Assembly: GCA_010909165.1 (NCBI GenBank)
Contig: MU008178.1
Location: forward strand, 1 to 64,000
DNA from: Anthoceros angustus
Taxonomy: Eukaryota; Streptophyta; Anthocerotopsida; Anthocerotales; Anthocerotaceae
Reading direction: 5' to 3'
DNA: 64,000 nt
In this document: positions 23,674-35,282 of the stretch, piece after piece
Layout: every line of letters begins with the position of its first letter
Numbering within the stretch: the first letter of the stretch is position 1
Made by a program: the position numbers and the translations under genes
Notes under the pieces: model-generated
Seen by the model: the letters and a program-made list of their open reading frames with translations, nothing else
Told to the model about the DNA's origin: nothing
Databases searched by the model: none

Positions 23674-24150
23674 TTACTCTTCCTCGCTGGGTATCACGTC
23701 TTTGACCTTCTCCAGTAGCTTGATAGTCTTTTGAAGCTCCTGGATTAGGCTTTGTTTCCCCGCTTCCCCTTTGAAGTCATCAGACAGGTGAGGTTTGGTC
23801 TGCCCTTTCTTCGCTTTGCCGACTATCATTGAGAAGTCCACCTGCACATGGCAAGGACCTAGGTGCGCGTACTGCCCCCAGCAGTATCGTGCATCCCAGT
23901 CCCACCCTCTAGTAGCAGTGGCTTTCCTCTCTGCGTCTGTAGTTGGAAGGCCTTCTGGTGAAGACGGAAGACTGTCCTTCACGGTTTCAGGGCTTGGTGC
24001 TCTCTTCTTCCTCTTGCTCTTGCGCTGGTTCGCCAGGTTGCTGTAGCTACGCCCGCTCCGTGTTTGCATGATGGCCAGTCTGAGCAGGTGGATGAGCGTG
24101 AACAGGACGAGCTGGATCAGCCCGATCACAGAAGCTAGGTGGGCTGCCAT
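23674..24150 (-). CDS. Antisense ORF between pol and the 3' LTR
   Basis: A 158-codon ORF runs opposite to gag-pol, inside the element, between the RNase H stop and the polypurine tract. The N-terminus has a hydrophobic stretch (VIGLIQLVLFTLIHLLRLAI) that could cross a membrane. A basic nuclear-localisation-like cluster (RKSKRKKRAP) follows, then a Ser/Pro segment, a Trp/Tyr/Cys-containing middle (GWDWDARYCWGQY) and a C-terminal helix (QELQKTIKLLEKVKDV). Composition is protein-like and there are no internal stops. Antisense ORFs at this place are known in some Gypsy-type plant elements, but I know of no standard Copia equivalent. Function unknown. Confidence 0.5.
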   Translation of the reverse strand: MAAHLASVIGLIQLVLFTLIHLLRLAIMQTRSGRSYSNLANQRKSKRKKRAPSPETVKDSLPSSPEGLPTTDAERKATATRGWDWDARYCWGQYAHLGPCHVQVDFSMIVGKAKKGQTKPHLSDDFKGEAGKQSLIQELQKTIKLLEKVKDVIPSEEE

Positions 24151-24330
24151 TTTGCGGCTGCCCCGTCTCGCTTTTATCCTCAGCTGGCCTTGGGGCGCAA
24201 GCGGTTGTGTACGCTACGCGAGTACTCGGCGGCTGGTGCTGTCCGCTACCGGGCGTGATGCCAGCGGTGGTTCAGCTCAAGTGCGTCGGGCTCTGCGTGA
24301 AGGAATCCTGGTCATTTCTATGTGTGTTGA

Positions 24331-24343
24331 GCTTAAGGGGGGG
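24331..24343 (+). promoter_or_regulatory. Polypurine tract of the Copia element
   Basis: GCTTAAGGGGGGG-type purine run directly upstream of the 3' LTR; it would prime plus-strand DNA synthesis. Confidence 0.85.
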
Positions 24344-24526
24344 TGTTACGATAGGCATCATTAGGTTAAGCCTAAACACATATGTCATGAATAAGCACGT
24401 TAGGGTTATATATGAACGGGTATGTATATAGTACTTAAAAACATTTTTGTGTATGAGATTGTCATTATCAAATCTACTAAAGTGAGTTTGTTCTTTAGCT
24501 TCTTCTCGCTCCGCTCGATATTTTCA
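24344..24526 (+). repeat. Copia 3' LTR
   Basis: 183 bp, identical to the 5' LTR; followed by the CACGG target duplication. Confidence 0.97.
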
Positions 24527-24531
24527 CACGG

Positions 24532-25200
24532 TGGCCAAGTTAAGGGGGACAAACTTCAAGGCAATCGCCTAGCACTTTCTGGCGCTAGCGCAGATGGCTT
24601 GGTAAGGCCAACACGAGGTGGGAGAGAAGGACCCAAGCCCCAGTCAGCAATAATCTTCCTGGTATCGACCTTGATACCCTTAGCTGAGATTATATGTCCA
24701 TGGTATTCACATTCCTCCCTTGAGAACACATAGTTGCTGCGTTTTGCTAGTAGCTTGTGCTAGTGCAACTACTCAAATACCTTTCTGACTAGCTGATAAT
24801 GGGGGTCGTGGTCAGCACTGTATATGAGTGTGTCATCAAGGAAGACCTCAACTCCATGGCCAAGCAGTGGTAGTAGGATCTCCTGTATCAAACATTGAAA
24901 AGAGGCCAGAGCGTTCGTCAGGCTGAAAGGCATAACGATGAACTTGAAGTGGCCATGCCTAGTTCTGAAGGCTGTTTTGTACTCATCACCTTCACGGATC
25001 CGGAACTGGTGAAAGCCAGATCTGAGATCTATCTTGGAGAAGAACTTTGCTCCATAGAGCTGGTCAAGGGTTTCGTCAATTCTCAGAATTTGGTAAACAT
25101 TCCTGATGGTGGCCCTGTTGAGGCCCTTGTAGTCTATACACAAGCGCCAGCCCCCATTTGGTTTCCTAACCAGCAACTTTCCATGGTTGAGGTTCAGTAG
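24532..25200 (-). pseudogene. Ty3/Gypsy reverse transcriptase fragment
   Basis: The minus strand encodes LVRKPNGGWRLCIDYKGLNR, then FSKIDLRSGFHQ, FIVMPFSLTNA and FLDDTLIYS (the F/YxDD catalytic box), all standard Ty3/Gypsy RT blocks. After a stop near 24770 the frame can be followed further as a YHGHIISAKGIKVD block, leading toward RNase H, up to the Copia junction at 24532. The fragment is cut on that side. No complete element is present. Confidence 0.85.
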
Positions 25201-25779
25201 GGAGGAATACTGACTGATTTATGTTCTGGTACCAGCTCAATGGCATGGCCTATGGCTCTACGTAATTCTGTAGGCTCTACGACATCTTTGGAACCGGACA
25301 ATAACTCTTTCATGGTAAGAGGGAACGTGTCTTCCTCTTCCTTGGCTTTAGCTGCTCTAAACTCAGGACACTCTTGATGTTGGTACCAATTGCTGTTGAG
25401 GTACGAGTGGTCTTACCAGTCTCTTTCAGCCATTTGATGGAGTCCTACCAATATGGGCTTGTTCGTGACCCATGCTCAGTTGATGTGCAGGTGAAGCACA
25501 TCCTTTTTTCATGGTAGTTCCTTTTCTAATCTTTGGACAAGATCTTGAACATAGGTTTTTTCTCCGCTACGTTAGCTGCTTAAGCCAAAACATAAAACTA
25601 GAAGCAGCCTAGTCTCCTCCTGCCCCTGTAGATTTGAGGTGGTAGATTCGAGTCCATCTCCATGGACTTTATAACCCACTTGCCCAGAACTAGATCCGAA
25701 AAAGATAGTGTTGGCGGGCACGAACACAACGGAGGTTAGTCCAGATCCAGTTCCGATCCGAGCTCCCAACACAACGGTT

Positions 25780-26013
25780 TCACAACCCCAGTAGCATGAC
25801 TACCACCTGTAGCCCCAAGTCCTTCCCAACAAATTGCTCCAACGACACCACCACAAACTCTGAACCCACTTGCTCACTGATTATTTCGAAGGTTGGGTAG
25901 GTGAATCCGACACCACAGCTACTTGGAAACCCATAGATTGGTGTCGCCGCTTCCCTCAACTCGAGCATGACCTCGAAGGCCTGGAGGACCAAGCCTCGTC
26001 AAGTGGGGGAGAA
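25780..26013 (+). pseudogene. Gypsy integrase C-terminal (chromodomain-like) remnant
   Basis: One plus frame reads DYFEGWVGESDTTATWKPID followed by RRFPQLEHDLEGLEDQASS, resembling the ATWEP chromodomain-like tail of plant Gypsy integrases. It ends in a purine run GTGGGGGAGAATG at 26006, typical of the sequence before a Gypsy 3' LTR. The direction is opposite to the RT fragment next door, so two elements or an inversion are involved. Confidence 0.5.
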
Positions 26014-26140
26014 TGCCACAGCACGACACAGTGATCGCTGACCACAGCATTGCCGGGACGACTCGGCTGGTGCACGAGCGGGAGGCCGGCTTAGGTCAGT
26101 CCCCAGCCATCCTTAAGGCACTCCCACATTTCATTCTGCT
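26014..26140 (+). repeat. Probable Gypsy LTR start
   Basis: Begins TGCCACAGC after the purine tract and contains the block shared with 16684-16765. The outer end is not found. Confidence 0.4.
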
Positions 26141-27565
26141 GGACGGTCAGCCATAGCATGCATACATAATAACCCATAATTACCAGTAATTAAAACCCCT
26201 TTCAGGATAGGTAAAATAGCTTAGACAAACTGTCAAGACACAATCGACATTCGGTTGTTCATGGGTTCTTTGCGCGACATGCATGAGACCCTACTTGTAC
26301 ATGGGATTGTAAGAATACAGCAGACCATTCTAGTTCGATCTACATGTAAGGGACCCAGCAGTCTCTTGTACGTTGCATAAACAAATGCTTCAACCTATGG
26401 GTAAAGACTTATTGGGGAAGTGTCACCCTAGACATCTCAGGCGAGGAATTGAGCAAGATTCTGAATGCAAACTTAGACGCTCATTATCTCCACAGAGACT
26501 ATGCATCTCATATCACAGAGTGGTGGAGCGTTGCAACTGATAAGTGATGTGAGTTGTCATTCTGAGTTGTCATTCTTCTCCCTTGTCTTCGATGGCCCAC
26601 AGCTGCCTCTTGCCGACAAAAGAGGAGGAAGACTTGCGTTTTGGGAAAGTTCTATGCAAGAGGCTCTACAAGTTTTTGTAAAAGAGATCCGCTATCGGTT
26701 GTGAAAGGGATCAACCTGATTGCTTAGAGGCCACACTTTCATTGCGATTGGAGTGCGCGAAGGAGATATTTGCTCGACCCAGGACTCCGTGAACTCCATT
26801 AGGAGGAGATTTAGCCCAATCAAGGGTCAATCTTTGTGACTTCTTTTACTTAACTTTTAGTAGCGGTTAATGTTGCGCTAAAAACCACATACAAGGGAGT
26901 CCACCGCACCCAATAAATGGGGCGATTTCCATACATATTCTAGATGAAAGGATTGTACCCCAACCCGGTACTGATCCGTTTAAAAGGGTGCTTAACTGTG
27001 GAGTTTTGATAGCGAGTGGTTTATGCATTCTTGGGGGTGCTTAGACCACTTAATAACAAAACTTCATGTTGCATCTAGACACATTATCACTATTGTGAGA
27101 TTTGACGGTGTTGGGAGTTGTGCATATGGATTTGGATGTTAGGCTGAAGGTGCGGGAGCACGAGGGTGCGAGAGCGCGAAGGCGCGAAGGTGCGAAGGAG
27201 TAGGAGCGCAGAGGTGTGTGGCGCGCAGTGGTGCAGGAGCGTGGAGGTGTGGGTGCGGAGGTGTGAGGTGTGCGGTCTTGTGAGGCCGCCAGTATGTTGC
27301 CCAAAGCGTGGCGAGTGCGTGCGGGCCGAGGGTGAGCCATGGACATGGGGGATACGTGTGGGGCGCAGGGTGTGGGGTCCCACAGCAAAGCCTAGTTCCT
27401 TGGGCCTGCGGAGCGGAGGCAATGAGGCCGGCCCGCTTTTAGGTTCGTGTCCTTCGCCGGCCTTGGCTTTGCTATTTGGGGCTGCGGCCCGCTTTTGAGG
27501 GCTCACGGCCTTGCGGCGGGCCCCGGTTCTAGGCTCTGCAGTGCGGCGGGTAAGACTGATTTTCG
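26141..27565. other. Intergenic region
   Basis: Nothing recognisable. 27130-27500 is G-rich with irregular repeats of GGTGCGAAGG-type words, producing an artefactual Arg-rich ORF on one strand and a Pro/His-rich ORF on the other. Confidence 0.45.
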
Positions 27566-28410
27566 AGGCTTGTGCAAGTGGTAGCGCCAGTTTTCAAGGC
27601 TTGCGGCGGCATACCGAGTCTTTTGGTGCTGATTTTTGGCGATAATTCTTCCGGTTTTTCGCGGTTTCAAGTGTCCATTTTAGGGTGGCGCAATTTTGTG
27701 CGCAAGGTGCTCTTCAAGAAATTTTTGGGGGTCCTTTTGCGCTTCTACAGGATTCCTCATTGTCTTTGGCTAAATTTGTACGTCGGGCACTATTTTGGTG
27801 GGTTTTGGCGTGTTCTTAGGGCTCATGATGCGGCGGCAGCAAGACCCGGTTTTCGAGGCTGGCGCCGCCCATTTTCAAGGCTTGCGGTATGCGGCGGCGG
27901 TGTCTTTTGGTGCTGATTTTTTGGCGATAATTCTTCCCCGGTTTTTCTCGCCGGTTTCAAGTGTCCATTTTTAGGGCGCGCAATTTTGTGCGCACGCAAG
28001 GTGCTCTTCAAGAAATTTTTTTGGGGGTCCTTTTTGCGCTTCTTCTCTACAGGATTCCTCGGCTGTCTTTGGCTAAATTTGGCACGTGCGGGCACTATTT
28101 TGGTGGGTTTTGGCGGCGGGCCCCGGTTCTTAGGGCTCATGATGCGGCAGCAAGACCCGGCCAGTTTTCAGAGCCATGGCGCCTGGCCCAGTTTTACATG
28201 AAGGCGGCGGTGAGTCTTTTGGTGCTGATTTTTTGGCGATAATTTTTCCCCGGTTTTTCTCGCCGGTTTGAAGTGTCCATTTTTAGGGCGCGCAATTTTG
28301 TGCGCACGCGAGGTGCTCTTCAAGAAATTTTTTTGGGGGTCCTTTTTGCGCTTCTTCTCTACAGGATTCCTCGGCTGTCTTTGGCTAAATTTGGCACGTG
28401 CGGGCAAATT
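27566..28410 (+). repeat. Three tandem repeats ahead of a reverse transcriptase
   Basis: Three head-to-tail units of roughly 270-300 bp begin near 27590, 27870 and 28190. Each contains TTTTGGTGCTGATTTTTGGC, GTGCTCTTCAAGAAATTTTT and TTCCTCGGCTGTCTTTGGCT or close variants. The last unit runs directly into the coding frame of the reverse transcriptase that follows. The position resembles tandem 5' monomers of some non-LTR retrotransposons. Confidence 0.85.
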
Positions 28411-30440
28411 GTTAGGTCAAGTAGGTGAATATGCCTTTGCTGCCAGGGCTCTCCGCCCTCTTCTTTTGGCCCTTGCTTCTGAGGAGACCATTGCACCGCT
28501 TTGCGCCTTGCATCTAGCCCAGAAGGATGCCATCCCCCTGGACATACTCGACTATGTCTCTAATGACCCCTTCTCTCTAGACCGTGCGGCTTTCGCCTTG
28601 GCTCTCTCTACGGCCCCGCGTCTTCTGCCGGGCTATCTAGAATGGTGTTTGAACACCTTAGGAACCTCTTTCTTCCTGAAGACCCATCCAGCGGCTTCCC
28701 TAAGCTCTTTTCCCTAGCTGGCGCTATGGCGCAGGGTGAAATGCTTCTTCGGATCTCTCAAGTCCTTGTAGCTAGCAGGTTAGTTGCCATGGACAAGCCT
28801 GCCCCAAGCTTTGGTGTGCGTCCACACGTGGTCGGGAAAGCCTTCATGCGGTTCCTCAATTCTATTATTGTCCTTCAGTGCCGCTCCCTCCTTCAGCAGC
28901 ACCTTAACCCCCTTCAATTTGGCATCGCCACTAGGGGGGGTTGCGAGTCTGTGGTATTTGGTGTGCAGGCATGCCTTGACACCCACCCGGAGTGGGTGAT
29001 CTTACAGGAGGATGTTGAGAACGCCTTTAATACTATTTCCAAGAGCGTCATTTTCGAGGAGCTTATGGACGCCGGTGGTGTCCTAGGGAAGCTTATCCCT
29101 TTTGTCCGGTACTTCTACGGGAGGTCTTCCAACTTCTACTATCAGCATAAGAACATCTCTTCGGGATTTACCGTTTCTGTCTTGGAATCGCCCACAAGCA
29201 CCAGGCAAGGCAACCCTTTAGGCGATGCTCTCTTTGTCGTCGCTCACTACAGGGCCCTATCCAGGGCCGCTTCCTTAGCGCTTGACTGTGTCTTCCCATC
29301 GCTGGCATACAACTCTCACATCCTCGGACCTAGGGACAAGGTCAAGGTAGCCTTTGAGCTCTTCTTTCATGAGCTCTTTTTGGTTGGCTTGAAGGTTAAG
29401 CTCTCCAAGTGCCTTGTCTGGTCCTTGTCGAGCATCATCCCCACTTCGCAGTTCCCTATTGGGGAGATTGCTCCGGCCCCGGGTTTACGGATTTTAGGAG
29501 TTTCCTTCGATTCTCCTAATTTCATTGGGAGCTTCCTGGACCAGGCTCTCCAGGAAGACTTATCCCATGTCGAGGACCTTCCTCTACTGGAGTATGCTCA
29601 GGTGGCCTTCAGAATTCTTTCTTCCTGTTCCGCTAGGCACTTGGGCTACCTCATCCGCACATAGCCCCCGTCTCAGGTTCAAGATTCTATCTCGGTTATA
29701 AAGGTTGAACAGGAAGATTATGGACACTCTCGGAGACATAATGGGCCCAGGGGCTTTCAAGTGCCCTCATACTTTATTTCGTTATGGTCCCACCCGATCT
29801 GATTTGGGGGCACGGCACTGCTCTCATTGGAGGTTTCTTCCCGGACAGCTTTTTTGAGGAGCTGGGCCCTGTCAGCCCTTGCCGTGGCCTCTTGCTTCAT
29901 CCTCCAGTACCGGCCCTTTCTAGAGGATCTTGTTTCTGGTGTGAAAGAGGGAACCTTCCCTCTCAAAATTTCCTTGAGGCAGGCCAGGAAAATGCTTTTT
30001 GCGGATGGTAGGTGGGAATTCCCCCCTTTCTCGAATTTCATCTCGAACAGTTTCAGGGGGTTGCAGGCGGCGTTGCTTGAGAAGCAGTCAAGCTTTCCAG
30101 CCCGTCCTCCTAGACTCCTCCATCCACAGGTCTACGAGAGCTCCGCTTTGCTCTTGTTCTAGTAAGGGTGCTGGCGCTTGGCTTCTGGCTCGTCCATGTA
30201 TTTGGGGTTTTGTCATCGCACTTACCACCTTCGCCACTGCGATGCGATTCCGTTTTGGCCTGCTCTAGCCTGTGGCATTCTCCATCTTTATCTGTGAGTG
30301 CGACTCTGCCCTCGATGGCTCTGGGGTACACCTTGCTTACTGTCTCCATGGGGGTCACTCACGACGTAGTTCGCGATGTCATGTTTGCCATAGCTCGTGA
30401 AAGCGGCTACATGGCCTGGAGGGAGCAAGGGTACACTCTT
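28411..30440 (+). pseudogene. Non-LTR-type reverse transcriptase, copy 1
   Basis: The N-terminal frame 28411-28717 (YAFAARALRPLLLALASEET) shifts to the long ORF 28642-29664. RT blocks seen are SFGVRPHVVGKAFMRFLN, LQFGIATRGGCESVVFGVQA, motif A ILQEDVENAFNTISK with the first catalytic Asp, LIPFVRYFYG, and motif B RQGNPLGDALF. Motif C, expected as YADD or YLDD, reads AYNSHILGP, so both catalytic Asp residues are lost. After 29664 three frames carry further C-terminal blocks, including LVSGVKEGTFPLKISLRQAR near 29935 and GVTHDVVRDVMFAIARESGY near 30355. Dead copy. Confidence 0.85.
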
Positions 30441-31148
30441 CGTACAGGTTGGTCAATTAGGCTGACTTGTACCTTGTCCGCGGTGATCAAGTCTCGGTGG
30501 CAAGATATCATACTCAAATCATTGGAAGTTCCTTTTCATTTAGATTCATGAAACAAATTGTAGAATTCTCATAACTGTTAGACGACCAATATGCATCATC
30601 GAGACATTCTGAAAATCTAAGACCCCTCGAAACAAAACACATACATAACTACAAAAGATTATGAATAAAAACTTATAAAACAACTCCATGCTACTATAAT
30701 ATCCAAAGCCTAGGAGTCTCTTTATTGCCACACTAAACTCACTATCGTAGGGTAGGGTGTCATTTTGACCGAGTACTATCTCGGTCCGGACACTAGCTCG
30801 TTGGTCCGGACGAGGAAGGGACGTGCCTTTTGCGACCATTGGTCACTAAATATAATCAATATAAATAATTAATTTATAAATAATAATATAAAAGGCATAG
30901 ATGCGAGTCCGCAGCATCACTACCGGTATGCTGAGACTACGTCCATGATAAGATGGGTCCATGTGTCCATAATAAATATAAATCCACGATATAAAATTAA
31001 GCAATTTCTTGATTTTAAACTGGACTTTTATGAACCCTCGGTCCACGAAAAAATAAGGGACCGAGGTGGGGGCTCAGACCGAGAACCTCGGTCCCATGTT
31101 TTTTTTGATACATGCGGACAATCCGAGTCGAAATAAAGGAATCAGCCG
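30441..31148. other. AT-rich region downstream of the reverse transcriptase
   Basis: No coding feature. A CTCGGTCC word recurs several times at 30770-31100 (GACCGAGG and CTCGGTCC), giving short inverted repeats. Confidence 0.4.
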
Positions 31149-33000
31149 AGCTACGCTTTTCAAGAAAAATAAATTATTTTTACTTTAGTCTGATATTTTA
31201 ATATTAAAGATAAAAGACTTGTTTAATTTAACTATTTTATTTTTATATAATAAATATAAATTAATATATATCGAGCAACTATTTTCTCAATAATATAATA
31301 TAATATGAAAATAATATATAAATTAATATAAAATATATTTGCTCAATTTTTAAATTTTTCTAAATTATTCATCGAAATGTAAAAATTTCTAGATATAATG
31401 CCAATACCAAAGTATAACCAACTAGTGCACTTGAACCACAGTAGCTCGGGATGCGAGGAATTAGGATTGGATTGAGGGCAAAAACCACACAACTCGGGAT
31501 GCTAGCGAGTGGGGTTGAATACTCACTGTTCTCAACCGAGGCCTTGCCTCTAACAACTAGACCCGAGCGAGTGAGGAATCGAGATCGAGCTCGGGATGCA
31601 ACAAAGTAGGATTAAACCAGCGACCACGTGAAGGCCTTGCCTTCAACTACCAAGACCCGGTTTCTTGATATTGGTTTAGTATGGACGTGCTTAATATATG
31701 ATCATTTATAAAGTGCTGAATTGAAGAAAATATACTACCTTCTTTGTTGAAATTATATAGAATATTTTATACCGTATTAAAAATTAATCCTTAAAAATTG
31801 ACTATTCGACAAAGGCGTCAAACCATAGCCCCACTCCCCACGATCGTGTCATTCTTTATGTTAGTGCCTCTCTTTATATGTTGTTGCATCACATTGCATC
31901 GTATTCAATACGGCACGAAATCACAAATTTGACTCGCCAGTGCAAAGTATGATATCATGAATACACAATCAAGTGAACACACCTCGCGAAGATCTTGGCT
32001 GGAGGAGTATGCGGGTTGGGTGACGTCGACGTTTTCCCAACTTGAGCGAACTTTATTTTCGATCTGTTCCCCTACTACACAAAATTGGTTGGATCGAAAC
32101 TGCTCATACAATCTTACTCTTCATCCCTGTTGAATTTGGTGTTCAGGATTCACGATCTTACGGTGGCGATCTCTCTGGCCTGGTCATTGTTTCTTTGGTA
32201 GCGGGGTTGCTTGCTCGACTTGTGGGTGGAATGATTTCGGTGGCGTCAACATGGACGAAATGCCACCGCACATTTTCCACGGTTGCTAGCGATCTTCTTC
32301 GTTCCAGCTTCTGAAAATAATGATGTTCACTCGATTCACAAAACCGGTGACTTCTCCATGCTTTAGGTGATGTTTAGTAATATGAAATGGCAAGCGGGCT
32401 GGCACGAAACAAGGATGGCACATCAACCAGCGCCTGCCAGATATCTTTGAGAGGCGTGTCCGAGAAAACACGAAGCCGGTCAGGGTAGCGCGGGCGCAGG
32501 ATGTAACTTTCGACGGCAACAAATGTCTGAGTTCGTCTCTTCGTCCCGATTTCTGCGGTGAGCACAGATCTAGCCTCGGGAAGCAAGTTTGCGGTGGTCG
32601 CACATGGAAGGATTTTGTATTCCAACCGGGCTTCATCGCATATGATCGTTTTGTGGAAGAATTGGCGAAAATTCGGTCATGTTCTTGGGGCTCTTGCTCC
32701 GCTCATCTTGTTGCATGATCTTGAGCTTTTTAGGTCTCGACCTCACGATGCTTCAAGGCCTTGAAATGGCTCGGCTGCACTGGGCAACCCCATACCACCA
32801 CCTTCCCTAGCACCGACGCTCAAGGGCTTCCCCAACCACTAGGAATGCCACCTTTCTGCGTTTTGAAATTAGTCTCACTGAAGGAGATGTCATCGGATCG
32901 GTTGATGAGCAAATTGTTTACTTGGAATCGCTTGCAGAGGAGATGCTTGAGAACTGCCTGCCCTCGCCCTAGCGCAAACATTTCCACCACGGATTAGATT
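31149..33000. repeat. 1.9-kb tandem duplication, copy 1
   Basis: Begins GAGCTACGCTTTTCAA and ends at CCACCACGGATTAGATTTTT; it matches 33055-35040 almost throughout. The left third is AT-rich. The right part has a readable minus frame (about 32360-32640) with TAEIGTKRRTQTFVAVESYI and RASPLAISYY, protein-like but unassigned. Confidence 0.9.
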
Positions 33001-33054
33001 TTTTTTTACACATGCCGGAGCAGGACTAGTCAGACAAATGCCACCCCGTCAGGG

Positions 33055-35040
33055 AGCTACGCTTTTCAAAAAATAAATTATTTTTACTTTAGTCTGATAT
33101 TTTAATATTAAAGATAAAAGACTTGTTTAATTTAACTATTTTATTTTTATATAATAAATATAAATTAATATATATCGAGCAACTATTTTCTCAATAATAT
33201 AATATAATATGAAAATAATATATAAATTAATATAAAATATATTTGCTCAATTTTTAAATTTTCTAAATTATTCATCGAAATGTAAAAAATTTCTAGATAT
33301 AATGCCAATACCAAAGTAAGGCAACTAACCAGTGCACTTGAACCACAGCGCTCGGGGATGCGAGGAATTAGGATTGGATTGAGGGCAAAAACCACACAAC
33401 TCAGGATGCTAGCGAGGAGTGGGGTTGAATACTCAATTGCCTCAACCGAGGCCTTGCCTCTAACAACTAGACCAGGCGAGTGAGGAATCGAGATCGAGCT
33501 CGGGGATGCAACAAAGTAGGATTAAACCCGCGACCACGTGAACCAAGGCCTTGCCTTCAACTACCAAGACCAGTTTCTTGATATTGGTTTAGTATGGACG
33601 TGCTTAATATATGACTGTTTATAAAGTGCTGAATTGAAGAAAAATATACTACCTTGCTGTTGAAATTATATAGAATATTTTATACCGTATTAAAAATTAA
33701 TCCTTAAAAAAAATTGACTATTCGACAAAGGGGCGTCCAAACCATAGCCCCACTCCCCCTACGATCGTGTCATTCTTTATGTTAGTGCCTCTCTTTATAT
33801 GTTGTTGCATCCTGTTGCATCGTATTCAATACGGCACGAAATCACAAATTTGACTCCGCTTGTGCAAAGTATGATATCATGAATACACAATCAAGTGAAC
33901 ACACCTCGCGAAGATCTTGGCTGGAGGAGTATGCGGGTTGGGTGGGACGTCGACGTTTTCCCAACTTGAGCGAACTTTATTTTCGATCTGTTCCCCCTAC
34001 TACACAAAATTGGTTGGATCGACGCGAACTGTTCATACAATCTTACTCTTCATCCTGTTTGAATTTGGTGTTCGTAGGATTCACGATCTTCTGGTGGCGA
34101 TCTCTGCGTCATTGTTTCTTTGGTAGCTGGCGGGGCGAAGTTGCTTGCTCGATTCTGCTGGTGGCTGGTGAATGATTTCGGTGACGTCAACATGGACCAG
34201 GAAATGCCCACCGCACATTTTTCCACCGGTTGCTAGACAGCGATCTTCTTCCAGTTTCCAGCTTCCAGTTGCCTGAAATAATGATGTTCACTCGGTTACC
34301 GAAACCAGGCAGCTTCTCCCATGCTTTAGGTGATGTTTAGTAATATGAAATGGTAAGCGGGCTGGCACGAAACAAGGATGGCACATCAACGGCGCTTGCG
34401 GATATCTTTGAGAGGCGTGTCCAGAAAACCTGGCCCGGTCGAGTGGCGCGGATGTAACTTTCGACGGCAACAAATGTCTGAGTTCGTCTCTTCGTCCCGA
34501 TTTCTGCGGTGAGCACAGATCTAGCCTCGGGAAGCAAGTTTGCGGTGAGCACAGATCTAGCCTCGGGAAGCAAGTTTGCGGTGGTGCTGTACACCATGGA
34601 GAAGGATTTTGTATTCCAACCCCGGGCTTCACTGCATATGATCGTTTTTGTGGAAGAATTGGCGAGAAAATTCCCGGTCATGTTCTCTTGGGGCTCTTGC
34701 TCCTGCTCATCTTGTTTGCATGATCTTGAGCTGCTTTTTAGGTCTCAGCCTCTGATGCTTCAAGGCCTTGAAATGGCTCCAAGCCACAGAATTGGGCACT
34801 GCCATACCACCACCTTCCCTAGCACTGACGCGCTCAAGGGCTTCCGGCCCCAACCCTGCTAGGAATGCCCTGCTCTGCGTTTGCTGAAATTGGTCTCACC
34901 TGAAGGAGATGTCATCAGATCGGTTGATGAACGAAATTGTTTACTTGGAATCTGGCTTCGGTACAGGGAACAGATGCTTGAGAACTGTTCCTGTCCTCTG
35001 CCCTAGCTGCAAACATTTCCACCACGGATTAGATTTTTTT
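33055..35040. repeat. 1.9-kb tandem duplication, copy 2
   Basis: Direct copy of 31149-33000, separated from it by about 55 bp. It carries many small indels and an internal 36-bp tandem duplication at about 34511-34582 (the GAGCACAGATCTAGCCTCGG block twice) that copy 1 lacks. The minus frame is broken more often here. Confidence 0.9.
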
Positions 35041-35282
35041 TTTAATTTGGTATTTTGAAAATAAATCAAAACAACCCCGGGGGAGAAATCTTCAGCAAGG
35101 GTTCTGATTCCCCTATGTTACACATCGTATCATCCCAGCAGGAAGAGACCACAGATTAGATGTACAACCCTACCACCAACTTAGTACAAAAGCAGGAGCA
35201 ACTAACCACACTCAAGGAAGAATTTGGCACTGAAACCAGAAAGATACCAGGCCCAGAATCTAACGCGAAGCAGGATGTCTAC

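Larger units (their letters stand above)
17811..24526 (+). mobile_element. Complete Ty1/Copia LTR retrotransposon
   Basis: Bounded by two 183-bp LTRs that are identical by eye at every position and start TGTTACG and end TTTTCA. A 5-bp target duplication CACGG flanks it (17806-17810 and 24527-24531). A primer-binding site follows the 5' LTR, and a purine tract precedes the 3' LTR. The domain order is gag, protease, integrase, reverse transcriptase, RNase H, as in Copia. Extra ORFs exist on both sides of the gag-pol body. Identical LTRs mean a recent insertion, yet gag-pol contains frame breaks, so this copy probably moved in trans or some indels are sequencing errors. It sits next to a Gypsy fragment that begins directly after the 3' target duplication. 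Confidence 0.97.

Noticed and set aside
27090-27506. Overlapping plus and minus ORFs rich in Arg or Pro/His
   Set aside because: They come from G-rich tandem words; no homology signal.
31440-31680. GGCCTTGCCT / GAGGCCTTGCC words resembling tRNA-like arms
   Set aside because: No cloverleaf or anticodon arm can be drawn; it is duplicated as part of the 1.9-kb repeat.
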